64,000 bases of DNA from an uncultured Clostridia bacterium (GTDB lineage Bacteria > Bacillota > Clostridia > Christensenellales > Pumilibacteraceae), in assembly GCA_934270565.1 (NCBI GenBank), contig CAKQPR010000006.1, positions 31,836 to 95,835 on the forward strand, read 5' to 3'. Both the position numbers and the translations under genes were made by a program. Positions 1 through 11,200 of this stretch are shown here, piece by piece (position 1 is the stretch's first letter; each line of letters opens with the position of its first letter). The notes beneath the pieces are model-generated. The model was given only the letters and a program-made list of their open reading frames with translations. It did not search any database and had not been told where the DNA came from.

Positions 1-1013
1 TAGAACTGGGGACGATAGCCGTTGAAGAACGGAGTATGACGTCCGCCTTCTTCCTTCTTAAGGACGTAGATCTGACCGGTGAATTCGGTGTGGGGGGTGA
101 TGGAACCGGGTTTAGCGATAACCTGTCCGCGCTCGATGTCCTTACGGTCGATACCGCGAAGAAGGATACCTGCGTTGTCGCCGGCTTGCGCGAAGTCAAG
201 CGATTTACGGAACATTTCGATACCGGTTACGACCGAGGTCTTGGTAGCCTTGATACCGACGATTTCCACGGGGTCCTGAATCTTAACCTGACCGCGCTCT
301 ACTCTGCCGGTAGCGACGGTACCACGACCGGTGATGGTGAATACGTCTTCTACAGGCATAAGGAAGGGCTTGTCGGTGTCGCGCTCGGGAGCGGGGATAT
401 AGCTGTCGATAGCGTCCATAAGCTCGAAAATGGGCTTGCACTCGGGACCGTCAACGTTGCCTGCGGTTGCGGCTTCGAGAGCCTTTACAGCGGAACCGCG
501 GATGATCGGGGTGTCGTCGCCGGGGAAGTCGTACGAGGTAAGAAGCTCGCGGATTTCCATTTCGACGAGGTCGAGAAGCTCGGGATCGTCAACGAGGTCG
601 GTCTTGTTCATGAATACGACGATCTTGGGAACGCCGACCTGACGGGCGAGAAGAATGTGCTCGCGGGTCTGGGGCATGGGACCGTCGGTAGCGGCGACTA
701 CGAGGATAGCGCCGTCCATCTGAGCCGCGCCGGTGATCATGTTCTTTACATAGTCGGCGTGACCGGGGCAGTCAACGTGAGCGTAGTGACGGTTAGCGGT
801 CTCGTACTCAACGTGAGCGGTGTTTATCGTAATTCCTCTTGCTTTCTCTTCGGGTGCCTTATCGATCTCGTCGTAACGCATCTTCTGGGAAAGACCCTTC
901 GCTGCAAGCGTCATGGTGATCGCTGCGGTAAGGGTGGTTTTGCCGTGGTCGACGTGTCCGATGGTACCAACGTTGACGTGCGGCTTGCTTCTGTCGAATT
1001 TTGCCTTTGCCAT
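1..1013 (-). CDS. tuf: Elongation factor Tu, 3' end cut by window edge
   Basis: Translation GTPase that delivers aminoacyl-tRNA to the ribosomal A site in the cytoplasm. The 337 residues present start MAKAKFDRSKPHVNVGTIGH and carry the P-loop GHVDHGKTT (about 19-27), the DCPGHADY switch II motif and NKTD. The C-terminal 60 or so residues (end of domain 3) lie beyond position 1, so the gene is partial. The ATG is preceded by GGAGGAAAA (about 1022-1030). It is the last gene of the rpsL-rpsG-fusA-tuf order, but a good promoter sits in the 128 bp gap after fusA, so it is probably also transcribed alone. Confidence 0.98.
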   Translation of the reverse strand, partial: MAKAKFDRSKPHVNVGTIGHVDHGKTTLTAAITMTLAAKGLSQKMRYDEIDKAPEEKARGITINTAHVEYETANRHYAHVDCPGHADYVKNMITGAAQMDGAILVVAATDGPMPQTREHILLARQVGVPKIVVFMNKTDLVDDPELLDLVEMEIRELLTSYDFPGDDTPIIRGSAVKALEAATAGNVDGPECKPIFELMDAIDSYIPAPERDTDKPFLMPVEDVFTITGRGTVATGRVERGQVKIQDPVEIVGIKATKTSVVTGIEMFRKSLDFAQAGDNAGILLRGIDRKDIERGQVIAKPGSITPHTEFTGQIYVLKKEEGGRHTPFFNGYRPQF

Positions 1014-1084
1014 TGTAATTTTTCCTCCGAAATAATTTTTGGTTTTGGATTTTATTTGGCGGTGGATCGTCTCCACTACCTACT

Positions 1085-1113
1085 ATTATAAATGAAAATT
1101 AACTTTTTTACAA
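1085..1113 (-). promoter_or_regulatory. Promoter of tuf
   Basis: On the minus strand a TTGTAA -35 box (1108-1113) and a perfect TATAAT -10 box (1085-1090) are separated by 17 bp. They lie about 70 bp upstream of the tuf start, inside the fusA-tuf gap. This supports independent tuf transcription besides readthrough. Confidence 0.75.
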
Positions 1114-1141
1114 GCGTTTTGCGATAGATTAAAAATTTATT

Positions 1142-3259
1142 TTAATCTTTCTTGGCACGTTCGCCGATAACCTTCTCTGCGATCGAGCGCGGAACTTCCT
1201 CGTAGTGGTCGAAAGTCATGGTGTAGTTACCGCGACCCTGCGTGCGCGAACGAAGGTCGGTTGCGTAACCGAACATTTCCGCGAGCGGGATCATTGCGTG
1301 AATTTCCTCGCTTCCGTTGACGAGTTCCATACCCATAAGGTTGCCGCGGCGCGAGCTGATGTTGCCCATAACGTCGCCGAGGTACTCTTCGGGAAGAGTA
1401 ACGTCAACTTTCATAACGGGTTCCATAAGAACGGCGTCTGCCTTGCGCATACCCTCTTTGAACGCCATAGATCCTGCGATCTTGAACGCCATTTCGGACG
1501 AGTCGACTTCGTGGTAGCTTCCGTCGTAAACGGTGACTTTGAAGTCTACGCACTCGTAACCGCCGAGGATACCGCTCATCTTTGCTTCGCGGATACCTGC
1601 GTCGATAGCGGGGATATATTCTTTCGGGATCGAACCGCCGACGGTCTTGTCCTCGAAGACGTAACCCGCACCCGGCTCGAGGGGTTCCATATAGATCTTG
1701 CAGTGACCGTACTGACCTTTACCGCCGGACTGACGAACGTACTTGCCTTCGACGTCGACCTTTTTACGGATAGCCTCGCGGTACGCGACCTGCGGCTTAC
1801 CGACGTTAGCTTCGACCTTGAATTCGCGAAGCATACGGTCTACGATGATTTCGAGGTGAAGTTCGCCCATACCCGCGATGATGGTCTGACCGGTTTCCTG
1901 ATCGGTGTAGGTCTTGAACGTCGGGTCTTCTTCGGCGAGCTTGACAAGCGCCATCGTCATTTTTTCCTGACTTGCTTTGGTCTTGGGCTCGATAGCGACG
2001 CGGATAACGGGCTCGGGGAACTCCATAGATTCGAGAATTATGGGTTTCGCGGGATCGCAAAGCGTGTCGCCGGTGGTGGTGTCTTTAAGTCCCACGAACG
2101 CGCAGATATCGCCGGCATAGATTTCATCGATCTCGGTACGGTTGTTAGCGTGCATCATAAGGATACGGCCGATACGCTCTTTCTTGTCCTTGGTGGAGTT
2201 GAGAACGTAGCTGCCGGACTGAAGCGTACCCGAGTAGCAACGGAAGAACGCGAGTTTTCCGACGAACGGGTCCGCCATAATCTTGAACGCAAGTCCCGAG
2301 AACGGAGCGGAATCGCTGGTTTCGCGCTCTTCGACGGTAACGCCGTCGAGAAGCGTGCCCTTAACGTGCGGTACATCGAGGGGCGAGGGCATATAATCGA
2401 CGATTGCGTCGAGAAGCTTCTGAACGCCCTTATTCTTGAACGAGCTGCCGCAGGTAACGGGGTTGATCTTCATTGCGATGGTGAGCTTACGGATAGCCTT
2501 CTTGATCTCTTCGACCGTGAAGTCCGCGCCTTCGTTTTCGAAGTATCTCTCCATAAGTTCGTCGTCGGATTCTGCGACGATTTCGAGGAGTTTCGCACGA
2601 TATTCGTTAGCCTGATCCTGATATTCGGCGGGAATATCGCTCTCGTCCATAACGGTGCCGAGGTCGTCCTTGTAGACGTCGGCTTTCATCGTAACGAGGT
2701 CGATAACGCCCACGAACGTGTCTGCGGAACCGATGGGAAGCTGGATAGCGACGGGGGTCGCTTTAAGACGGGTGCGCATCATATCCATAACGTTGAAGAA
2801 GTTTGCACCGTCACGGTCCATCTTATTCACGTATGCGATACGGGGAACGCCGTACTTGTCCGCCTGACGCCAAACGGTCTCGGACTGGGGCTGAACGCCG
2901 CCGCGCGCGCAGAACACCGCAACGGATCCGTCGAGGACTTTAAGCGATCTTTCGACCTCTACGGTAAAGTCGACGTGTCCGGGGGTGTCGATGATGTTGA
3001 TACGGGTATACGGCTCTTTGCTGCCTGCCGAGCGGTCTACTCTCCACTGAGTGGTGGTAGCTGCGGAAGTAATGGTAATACCGCGTTCCTGCTCCTGCTC
3101 CATCCAGTCCATGGTAGCCGCGCCTTCGTGAACCTCGCCGATCTTGTGAGTTTTTCCCGTATAGTACAGGATACGCTCGGTCGTGGTGGTTTTTCCGGCG
3201 TCGATGTGAGCCATAATACCGATGTTTCTGATATTCTCTAATGCGTATTGTCTGGGCAT
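1142..3259 (-). CDS. fusA: Elongation factor G
   Basis: Translocation GTPase that moves tRNA and mRNA through the ribosome and takes part in ribosome recycling. The protein has 705 residues, the usual EF-G length. Visible motifs are the P-loop AHIDAGKTT (17-25), the RGITI switch I segment, DTPGHVDF and NKMDRDGANF in the G domain, then domains II-V ending in RSRTQGRGNYTMTFDHYEEVP. The start ATG is preceded by AAGGAG. It lies 15 bp downstream of rpsG, so the two are co-transcribed. Confidence 0.98.
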   Translation of the reverse strand: MPRQYALENIRNIGIMAHIDAGKTTTTERILYYTGKTHKIGEVHEGAATMDWMEQEQERGITITSAATTTQWRVDRSAGSKEPYTRINIIDTPGHVDFTVEVERSLKVLDGSVAVFCARGGVQPQSETVWRQADKYGVPRIAYVNKMDRDGANFFNVMDMMRTRLKATPVAIQLPIGSADTFVGVIDLVTMKADVYKDDLGTVMDESDIPAEYQDQANEYRAKLLEIVAESDDELMERYFENEGADFTVEEIKKAIRKLTIAMKINPVTCGSSFKNKGVQKLLDAIVDYMPSPLDVPHVKGTLLDGVTVEERETSDSAPFSGLAFKIMADPFVGKLAFFRCYSGTLQSGSYVLNSTKDKKERIGRILMMHANNRTEIDEIYAGDICAFVGLKDTTTGDTLCDPAKPIILESMEFPEPVIRVAIEPKTKASQEKMTMALVKLAEEDPTFKTYTDQETGQTIIAGMGELHLEIIVDRMLREFKVEANVGKPQVAYREAIRKKVDVEGKYVRQSGGKGQYGHCKIYMEPLEPGAGYVFEDKTVGGSIPKEYIPAIDAGIREAKMSGILGGYECVDFKVTVYDGSYHEVDSSEMAFKIAGSMAFKEGMRKADAVLMEPVMKVDVTLPEEYLGDVMGNISSRRGNLMGMELVNGSEEIHAMIPLAEMFGYATDLRSRTQGRGNYTMTFDHYEEVPRSIAEKVIGERAKKD

Positions 3260-3274
3260 ATCGAGTCTCCTTGA

Positions 3275-3745
3275 TTACCAGCGGTAGTGCGCGAACGCCT
3301 TGTTCGCTTCTGCCGCGCGGTGCATCTCTTCTTTTCTCTTTACCGAAGCGCCGGTGTTGTTGTAAGCGTCGAGGATTTCGCCCGCGAGCTTCTCTTTCAT
3401 CGTCTTTTCGCCGCGTTTACGGGCAAAGGCGACCATCCAGCGAATGGCAAGGGTCTGACGGCGATCGGGTCTGATCTCCATGGGAACCTGATAGGTCGAG
3501 CCGCCTACACGACGAGCTTTGACTTCGAGCATAGGCTTTACGTTCTCGAGCGCCTGCGTGAAGATCTCTTCGGGAGCTGCTCCCGTCTTTTCCTTCACTA
3601 TGTCGAACGCTTCGTAAACGATGCTTTGCGCTGTTCCCTTTTTGCCGTCCTGCATAACCTGGTTGGTAAGCTTCGTGATTACCTTGCTGTTATACATAGG
3701 ATCCGGAAGCACGTCGCGCTTCGGGACTCCACTTCTTCTTGGCAT
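3275..3745 (-). CDS. rpsG: 30S ribosomal protein S7
   Basis: Primary 16S rRNA-binding protein that nucleates assembly of the 30S head. It has 156 residues, the standard length, starts MPRRSGVPKRDVLPDP and contains the conserved segments GGSTYQVPMEI and AIRWMV. The ATG follows AAGGAGAAAAACTATC, a clear ribosome-binding site. It sits between rpsL and fusA in the classical str operon; the rpsL-rpsG gap is 188 bp, longer than usual. Confidence 0.98.
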   Translation of the reverse strand: MPRRSGVPKRDVLPDPMYNSKVITKLTNQVMQDGKKGTAQSIVYEAFDIVKEKTGAAPEEIFTQALENVKPMLEVKARRVGGSTYQVPMEIRPDRRQTLAIRWMVAFARKRGEKTMKEKLAGEILDAYNNTGASVKRKEEMHRAAEANKAFAHYRW

Positions 3746-3933
3746 GATAGTTTTTCTCCTTAATCAGATTTTTCCGACGGCTTGTCCCGCGTCGGTCGGG
3801 CTAAGGAGCTTGATTTTTAAGTCTCGGGCGAAATGCGGTTTAAGCCCTTTACTCGTAAGCAAGCGTCCCCTTCTTTTCTTTTCCGCGCTGTCTGTATTAT
3901 ATACGCGGATACTCCGAGGCAAAAACGCGCTGA

Positions 3934-4305
3934 TTACTTAGCGCGCTTTGCGCCGTATTTAGAGCGGGCTTGCTTACGTTTCGCTACGCCTGCGGTATCA
4001 AGCGCGCCGCGAATGATGTGGTAACGCACACCGGGCAAATCCTTCACTCTGCCACCACGAATAAGCACGACGCTGTGTTCCTGCAAATTGTGTCCGATTC
4101 CCGGAATATAAACGGTACCTTCCATCTTGTTGACAAGACGTACCCTTGCGATCTTACGAAGAGCCGAGTTGGGCTTTTTCGGGGTCGTGGTCGTTACCGA
4201 AAGACATACACCGCGCTTCTGGGGGTTGTTTTCGAGGATAGGACTCATCGACTTGAACTGCACCTTCTCGCGACCTTTCCTGATCAGCTGGTTTATAGTA
4301 GGCAT
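3934..4305 (-). CDS. rpsL: 30S ribosomal protein S12
   Basis: Decoding-centre ribosomal protein of 123 residues. The open frame extends further upstream (to 4410), but the family N-terminus MPTINQLIRKG begins at 4305 behind an AAGGAGGTAG site (about 4312-4323), so that start is used. Conserved loops TTPKKPNSALRK and GGRVKDLPGVRYH are intact, including the lysines commonly altered in streptomycin-resistant mutants, so the streptomycin-sensitive form is expected. First gene of the str operon, with the operon promoter about 110 bp upstream. Confidence 0.98.
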   Translation of the reverse strand: MPTINQLIRKGREKVQFKSMSPILENNPQKRGVCLSVTTTTPKKPNSALRKIARVRLVNKMEGTVYIPGIGHNLQEHSVVLIRGGRVKDLPGVRYHIIRGALDTAGVAKRKQARSKYGAKRAK

Positions 4306-4416
4306 TATTACTCTACCTCCTTTTAGTAGTATTGCCCGCCATTTGAAAAGCGGGACGTTTTCTTTTTTCGCAAACCGCATTGCGAAAGTATACGCGATTT
4401 TTTCGCGCACTTGTTC

Positions 4417-4446
4417 ATTATATCAGTTTTTGTTGCCGTTTGTCAA
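4417..4446 (-). promoter_or_regulatory. str operon promoter
   Basis: Consensus sigma-A promoter on the minus strand: TTGACA (4441-4446), 18 bp spacer, TATAAT (4417-4422), with a TGA extended -10 dinucleotide context. It drives rpsL and the downstream str genes through a leader of about 105 nt. Confidence 0.85.
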
Positions 4447-5150
4447 CGGTTTTGGTAGCGATTTTGTAAAATTTTTAAGCGCCAAAGTCCGCACCGGCAA
4501 TGAGGTGAGTCGCCGCGGGCAAGTATTTGGGTTAGTCGTGTTCGCTCGGTTTCATTCCTATCGCAGGGGATTTCTCGACTAACGCTCGAAATGACAACGT
4601 GTACGTTTGGTTTTATTCGGTTAATTGCCATAATAACGTTACTTGCACCCTAAATACATTGTGCCCGCTTGGTTGGCGGCGGGGCGAGGGCGCCCCGCCC
4701 TACCGAGGCGAAAAACGACATTCCAAACAAATACTTGCCATCGGGAGCTCCCCGACGGGCGGACGAGGTACGCCCCTATCTTATAAGGCTTCCCCTTGGG
4801 GGGAAGCTCCGCCGTAGGCGGTGATGAGGGGTTGTCTTTTATGTTGCGTTTGTCATAGCCCGACCCCTCATTCGTCTTGCCTTCGCTATCGCTTCGGCAA
4901 TCCACCTTCCTCCCCCAAGGGGAAGGCTTTAAAAAGTCACTTCTTAATGTCATTTCGACCGAAGCGTTAGCGAAGCGGAGAAATCCCCTGCGGAAGTCAG
5001 CCGATACCGTCACTACAATAATGTTTCCGACCTTATTTGGTCGGCGTAGCCGACGGTAGGGCGGTTCGCCCTCAGACCGCCCTACCGAAGCGAAATACGA
5101 CATTCCAAACAAATAGTTGCCCAACGGCGGCTCGTCGTCGGGTGCACGGC
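4447..5150. repeat. Intergenic repeat cluster (R2, R4, R1, R2, R4)
   Basis: About 700 bp with no gene. It contains an R2 element near 4555-4590 (GAGGGGATTTCTCGACT type), R4 units near 4675-4705 and 4755-4780, a full R1 element (4785-4930), an R2 copy near 4950-4995 and a further R4/R5-like unit near 5040-5135. Short open frames here are repeat-encoded and look non-coding. Confidence 0.7.
4785..4930 (+). repeat. R1 palindromic repeat, short form
   Basis: Starts AAGGCTTCCCCTTGGGG and ends CCCCAAGGGGAAGGCTTT, so the ends form an inverted repeat. The inner GATGAGGGGTTG and CGACCCCTCATTCG segments also pair. The 90 bp insert seen in long copies is absent. Confidence 0.75.
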
Positions 5151-5184
5151 AAAACGCCCGTTCGTCGTTCGGAACGGGCGTTTT
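5151..5184 (-). terminator. Rho-independent terminator of the glycan operon
   Basis: A perfect 13 bp stem (AAAACGCCCGTTC at 5151-5163 with its complement at 5172-5184) and an 8 nt loop, 17 bp beyond the stop codon of the large lipoprotein. The stem ends in a T-run on both strands. Confidence 0.85.
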
Positions 5185-5201
5185 GCCGAATAAATCACTC
5201 C

Positions 5202-8200
5202 TTATTCCGTTGTTGTCGCGTGGTTACGGATATATCCCTCTATTGCCGCAGAATCGGTCGAGAACGAGTAGTCCGTAAAGGTCGCCGAAGTCGTACCCGC
5301 AGTGGCAACGTTGCCGCTTTTCGTCCAGCAAAGAGCGAGTCCTACTTCAACGGTTCCGATTTCGGAAAGCGTATAGTCCGCATTGCTCGAGATTGTCACT
5401 GTTCCGCTGTAGGTGCATATCGGACTGTCGTTGACGTAAACCTTGATTTCGTTGTTCTTTCTTACAACCGTATAGGTATAATAGTCTATGTTCCAAGTGC
5501 CGGGAACCGCTGTCGAAGTACTCCAACCCTGCCCGTCATAAGCGCAGATCGCGGAGCCTCCTCCGGATTTAATAAACGAAAGGAACTTTGTCGTGTCTCC
5601 GACTTTATACCTCATACCTATACCGATATGTCTGCCTTTGCCGTTGACGACCCTCGCCGAAATCATAAAGTCACCCGTTGCCGAGCCCATAACGCCGAAC
5701 GCTTTATCTCCGTTCGTATTATCCGAAACGGTATAGCCGTAGCTTGATTCGGCGGTCGTGTCGTGCATCGTGATTGTACGACCGCCCTTTTCGACCCAGC
5801 TGATCTTGGGACCGAACTTCGAAGAATCGAAGTTTTGCGTTACGGCTGTTTCACCGACCGCGACGGAAGAAATAAGCCCTTCTTTGCTGCCGCAATCAAA
5901 ATACAGTTTGTACGTTCTGTTCTTATGAAGCGTTATCGTATATGCGCCGCTTTTGATCGTGCCCGTGAACGTCGCTCCGCTTTGATCGGTTGCCGTCACG
6001 GTACCGTCGGTTGCTCCCGATGAATCTGAACCGGACATATAGGTAACGCCGCCGATTGCATTGTCGATATCCTCGGAGTCTGTCGAGAAATTGTACTCGG
6101 AGAAGATAACCTCTCCCGCAGCGTTGCCGCGACGAAGCAGACCGACTTGCGTTTCGCCTATCGCAGATAAATCGTGCAAGTCGTATATCTTTCCGGAGAA
6201 AACGCCGATAATTTTGTCGTTTATGAAAGCGTACATTTTATCGTCTTTGCGCACGACGGTATATTTAAAATCGTTCGCGTTGCCGTTATCCCAACTTATC
6301 GGGGGTCGCGCAGCCGAATATTCGCCCTGCCATGAATAGAATACGACAAGCTTTCCGCTGCCCGCTTTGATAAGCATCAGATTCTTTTCGACTTCTTCAC
6401 CTTTTTCGTTAGCTCCTCTGTACTGAAGCCCTATACCGACTTCTTTGCCCGCGCCGCCTCTGATCCGCGCGGAAAGAACGAAGTTTTTAGCCGTACCCAT
6501 ACGTCCGAGCGTATACGAGCCGCCGTCACCGAGCGGAGAAACGGAATACACGCCGTTGTCCGTGAGCGTCCACTCGCCCTTGCCGGCTCCCGCGCCGCCG
6601 CCGTATTTTTGCTGGGTTACTTTCCGATACGCCTTGTCGAGGTTTGCCTCGGTTACGTCTTTGGCTACTTCGGGGATAAGTCCTTCGTGCGTACCGCTTG
6701 CAAAGTACAGTTTGTATTTGCCGTCCTTATCGACCGCTACACTGTACGAGCCGTCTTTGACCGTGCCCGAGTAGGTCGCGCCGCTTGTAAGATCGGTTGC
6801 CGTTACGGTGCCGTCGGCTATCGCGCTCGTGCCGGTAATATACTTGACCTTATTTACTTCGGCTTGGATATCGGCAGCCGAAGTCGAGAACGAGTAATCG
6901 GAGAACGTAACCGTTCTGTCGGAGCCTTCTCCGCTGTCACCGAAAATTCCGAAGCCTATACGAAGTTTTCCGAGAGCAGCGGTATTGACGGTACTTTCAG
7001 ATCCTTTGATGTTTCCTTCGAAAACCCGGATCAGTCTCGACTCGTTTTCGTCGCCGATAAACACATACAGTTTACCGCTATACCGCACTACGGTGTAGTA
7101 GTAATCTTTCTTTTCGTCGGCGTTCTTCCATTTTATATAATTGTAACCGCTGTCGTCGGAATTCCAACCGAAGCCCCAACCTTTAAATTGAATACCGTCG
7201 TTGACTTTCATTACAAACAAGCTCGAATTGCCAAGTTTGTCGTAAGCCTGCAGATTTACGCCGACGTGAGCCGCCTCGCCGCCGGTGATCCGCACACGCG
7301 TTACGAAATCGCCTTCGGCAACGCCGATCTGTCCGAACGTAAACTGCCATTCGTTAGTCGTTTGTTCTCTGACAACGTATTTACCGTTGTCGGTAAGTTC
7401 CCATTCTGCAGACCCGCCGCCGTATTGTCCTTTTACGGTAATTTTCTGATACGCCTTGTCGAGGTTTGCCACGGTTGCCGCGCCGCCGACGACTACGCTT
7501 TTAATTAAGCCCTCGTGCGTGTCGTTTGCGACGTAAAGCGAGTACGTGCCGTCCGGAAGCGCGATCGAATAGTCGCCTCCCGCGCCCACCGCCGACTTAT
7601 ACTCGGTTGCCGAACCGGTAGCCGTGTCGGTAACTTTGATCGTCGCGCCCGAAAGGTCGGACGTTACGTTGCCGCTTACGGCGTAAAGGTTGGTTACCTC
7701 GTACGAGAACGTTATCTTTGCGGTCGAGTTTACCTTGTAAGTATAAACGTACGAGTCGCCGTTTATCGCGCCCGAAAGCGCGGTGCCGTTTGCGAATACT
7801 TTGATTATTTTGTTTTCCTGCGGCGTGACGGTTATAACGACCGAATCGCCCAGATACGCCTTGCCGTCGGTTACGCCCGTAACGGTGCGGATTCCGTCCG
7901 CGTCGTTCCATACGCCCGTATCCACGACGGCGGTAATCGCCGCGTCGATATCGGCCTGTTCGGTCGAGAACGAGTAATCGGAGAAGGTAACCTCTCCCGC
8001 AACGTTACCGCGACGAAGCAATCCCACCTCCGTTTCGCCTATCGCGGATAAATCGTGATTAGCGTTGATTTTACCGGTGAAAGTGCCGATAAGGGTACCG
8101 TTAATTAAAGCGTACATCGTGTTGTCTTTGCGAATCACGGTGTATGTGTAATCGTTCGCATTGCCGCTGCCCCAACTTATGGGATGTTTCGTCTCCGACC

Positions 8201-11200
8201 ATCCGCCCTGCCAGGTATAGAACGCTACAAGCGTACCGCTGCCGACTTTGATAAGCATAAGGTTTTTGCCCGAATACTCCAAGCCGACGCCCACTTCCTT
8301 GCCGGAGCCTCCTTTAATCCGAGCGGAAAGAACGAAGTTCTTAGCCTTTCCCATAACTCCGAGAGTGTACGAATCGCCGTCGCCGAGCGGAGAGACGGAA
8401 TATACGCCGTTATCGGTGAGCGTCCACTCGCCCTTGCCGGCTCCCGCGCCGCCGCCGTGTTTTTGTTGAGTAACTTTCTGATACGCCTTATCAAGGTTTA
8501 CGTTCTCAATAGCCGTATCGCGTACGTCAACGCCGCTTATCATGCCCTCGGCTGTCTCGCCGACGAACTTGATATTGTACGTTCCCGACGGAAGCAAAAT
8601 CGAATAGTTCGTGCCGCCCAACGCGTTGTTATACACGTTTTCCGTGCCGTCCGAAATAACCGAAACGGTCGCGCCCGCAAGATCTTCGGGAATAGTCCCG
8701 CTTACCGCAAAAGCCGATTTGACGTCGTACGTAAAGTTTACGTCGTCCGCGCCCATGCGGTAGGTATAAACCGCGCTGCCGTCGGCGTTTACTCTGCCGC
8801 CGAGTACTTTGCCGTCCGCAAGAACTCTGATGAACTTGCCGCTTGCGGGGGTTACGGCGAACTTAACTTCCGCGCCGATATTCGCGCGTCCTGCGGTAAT
8901 ACCTTCGACTACTACGCTGCCGTCCGTTTCGTCGAGGGTTGCGACGTTCGCGAGGCGGGAAACGATCGCGTCGATCGCGCTCTGATCCTCGGTGAACGTA
9001 TAATCACGGAACACTACGCCGGTAAGTCCGCGGACCGCGAGTCCGACGCGCATTTCTCCCATAGTCGAAAAGTCGAGGTTGGACGTAATTTTTCCAGTAT
9101 ACGACTTCCAGAAAACGTCGTTTACGAACACCGAAACCGCATCGTCGTTACGCACTACGGTAAGGCGGAAGTTTTTGGGGTCGTAAGTCTTGCCGACTTT
9201 GCACGTTTCGTCGTCGGGTGCTGCCCAGCTTGCCGCCCAGCCGTACAGCGAAATTCCCATCTTGCCGCCGGCGGTTACGCGAACCATAACGTCGAAATCG
9301 TTGCGGCCGTTATACGATCCGTACAGCGAAACGCCGACTTCGGCGGGTTTTTCGGCGATAACGCGGGTAGAAATCGCGAAGTTTTTCGCTTTGCCGAAAT
9401 TGCCTTCCACCCAGGCGTTGCCGTGGCTCATACCCGAAACCGTGTATTCCTTGTCGCCCGTCATCGTCCACACGCTGTTGCCCTCGCCGTGGCGAACCAC
9501 GGTAGGAATACGCGTTTCGAGCGCGAAATCCGCGTTTTCGATCGGATCGGCACCTATTACGATTGCCGCTCCTCCGATCTTATCGAAGTCGTTTGCATAG
9601 CCCGCTCCGTTGACCCGAATTTTGTCGTAAGCACCTGCGGGGAGCGAAATTTCGTAAGTTCCGTCCTCGTTTACTCTGCCATCGAACGGAATGACGTTAC
9701 CGTCCGCGCGGAACGCGTAAATCACCGAGTCGGACATATTAAGTCCGCTTTCGCCGACAACGGAAATCGTTCCGCTTACTTTAACGCCCGCGTACTCTTC
9801 GAAACAAACGAGAATATTCGTATCTTCGGTTACGTTGCCGAGCGCATAGCGCACGGTCGTACCGAAAACTTCCGCTTTTTCCGCAAAATCGGCAACCGCT
9901 TCGCCGTTGATTTTTATTTCTTTTATAACGTTGCCTTCGCCGCACTCGACGGTGAGCGTCACTTCGCCGCCGTCTTTGACCGCGATTTTGTCAAGATAAA
10001 CGTTGCCGTAGCCTTCCGCTTCCGCCGAAATTCTGCGGATCCCGTAACCCGCGATCGCAGCAGCCATTCCCGCTTCGTCGCCGTCGTAAACCGCGTACGA
10101 AATGTCGGTGAACTCGGCGTTTACGTTAGCCGCCGTGAGGTTGAAAGCGCATTTGCCGCGGATCGCGTTGTCCGTTTCGGCAAGGATAATCTCGCCGTTC
10201 GCAAGTCCGTACAAATTCGCGCCCGACTTTATAAGCGTGAGTTTTACGCCGCCCGAAAGCGTACCGCCTTCGGGGAGACTTACCGACGGAAGAGTTTCGG
10301 TGCGGTTGTTTCTGCCGTCGTAATCGTCGCCGTAGAACGAGCGGAACGGAACTGAGTTAAGCCCCGCCGCGTTGCCTTCTTCAGCGGAAATATACGCCGC
10401 GAGAGTTTTTCTCTTGCCGCCCGCGATATCCACGGTGAGCCCCGCTCTGCCGTCACGTTTGCCGTAGTCTCTGCCCGTAACCTTCACGGTCGCTTCGACG
10501 ACGTAATTGTCCGCGACTATATCCTTTATATAGGTTTTTGCGTAAGACCCCGCGTGAACGCCCGCCGAACCCGAAAGCGTAACTTTGCCGTCCGCTTCCG
10601 TTTTCTCAACGTCCGTATAAGTCCACACGCCCGCTTTTACGTGACCGTTTTTCGCGTCGCCGAGGATCGCGCCGTCAGCGTCTTTATCCGAATATCCGTC
10701 GCTGCCGAACAGGTAAAACTGATTTGCCACATACGACAGATTCGGAAGAGGCGAAAGGTTGCGGTAATCGCCGCCGCCCTTAGGGATAGAGTACATCGGA
10801 TACATCAGAAGGTCTGTGTTTTCCGGCTTTTCGGTAAGCCCCATCGCTCTCCACGGAATAAACAGTTCTGCCGTCATGCCGGTTGTCGCGCCGTTGAGTT
10901 CGCCGTTTACCTTTACGCCGTACTCCATAAGCCCTATGTTACAGGGCGTTCTGCCGTAAACTCTGCCCGCGTCCATATAGATTTCGCGGATAGCCTCGTT
11001 TACGTTTTCGCTCGCGAGCTCGTAATACAAATGTATCGTGCTGTTACGGGCGGGTGCGAGAAGCCCGTTGTAAACAAGCGCGGAATCGGTAACTTCGGTC
11101 AGGACGTACCAGCCTTTGTCGCCGACGTAAGTCGTCATTGACAAACGCTCCATATTACCGTCCGAGTCCTCGCTTAGCCGGTTTACGAACGTCTTTTGTT

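Noticed and set aside
36..1091. 351-residue open frame antisense to tuf
   Set aside because: Shadow frame opposite EF-Tu, whose translation is unmistakable.
1205..3241. 678-residue open frame antisense to fusA
   Set aside because: It is an exact shadow of fusA caused by strong codon bias; no ribosome site, no family motifs, and fusA is certain.
4306..4410. N-terminal extension of rpsL
   Set aside because: S12 proteins start MPTINQL; the extension lies downstream of the promoter but has no family similarity.
4639..5124. Open frames inside repeat clusters (this and many similar ones)
   Set aside because: Their translations derive from R1-R6 repeats and recur wherever the repeats do; no ribosome sites or family matches.
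8184..10355. 723-residue open frame antisense to the giant lipoprotein
   Set aside because: Composition is Arg/Val/Asn-rich without domains; it arises from codon bias of the real minus-strand gene with its lipobox and repeated modules.
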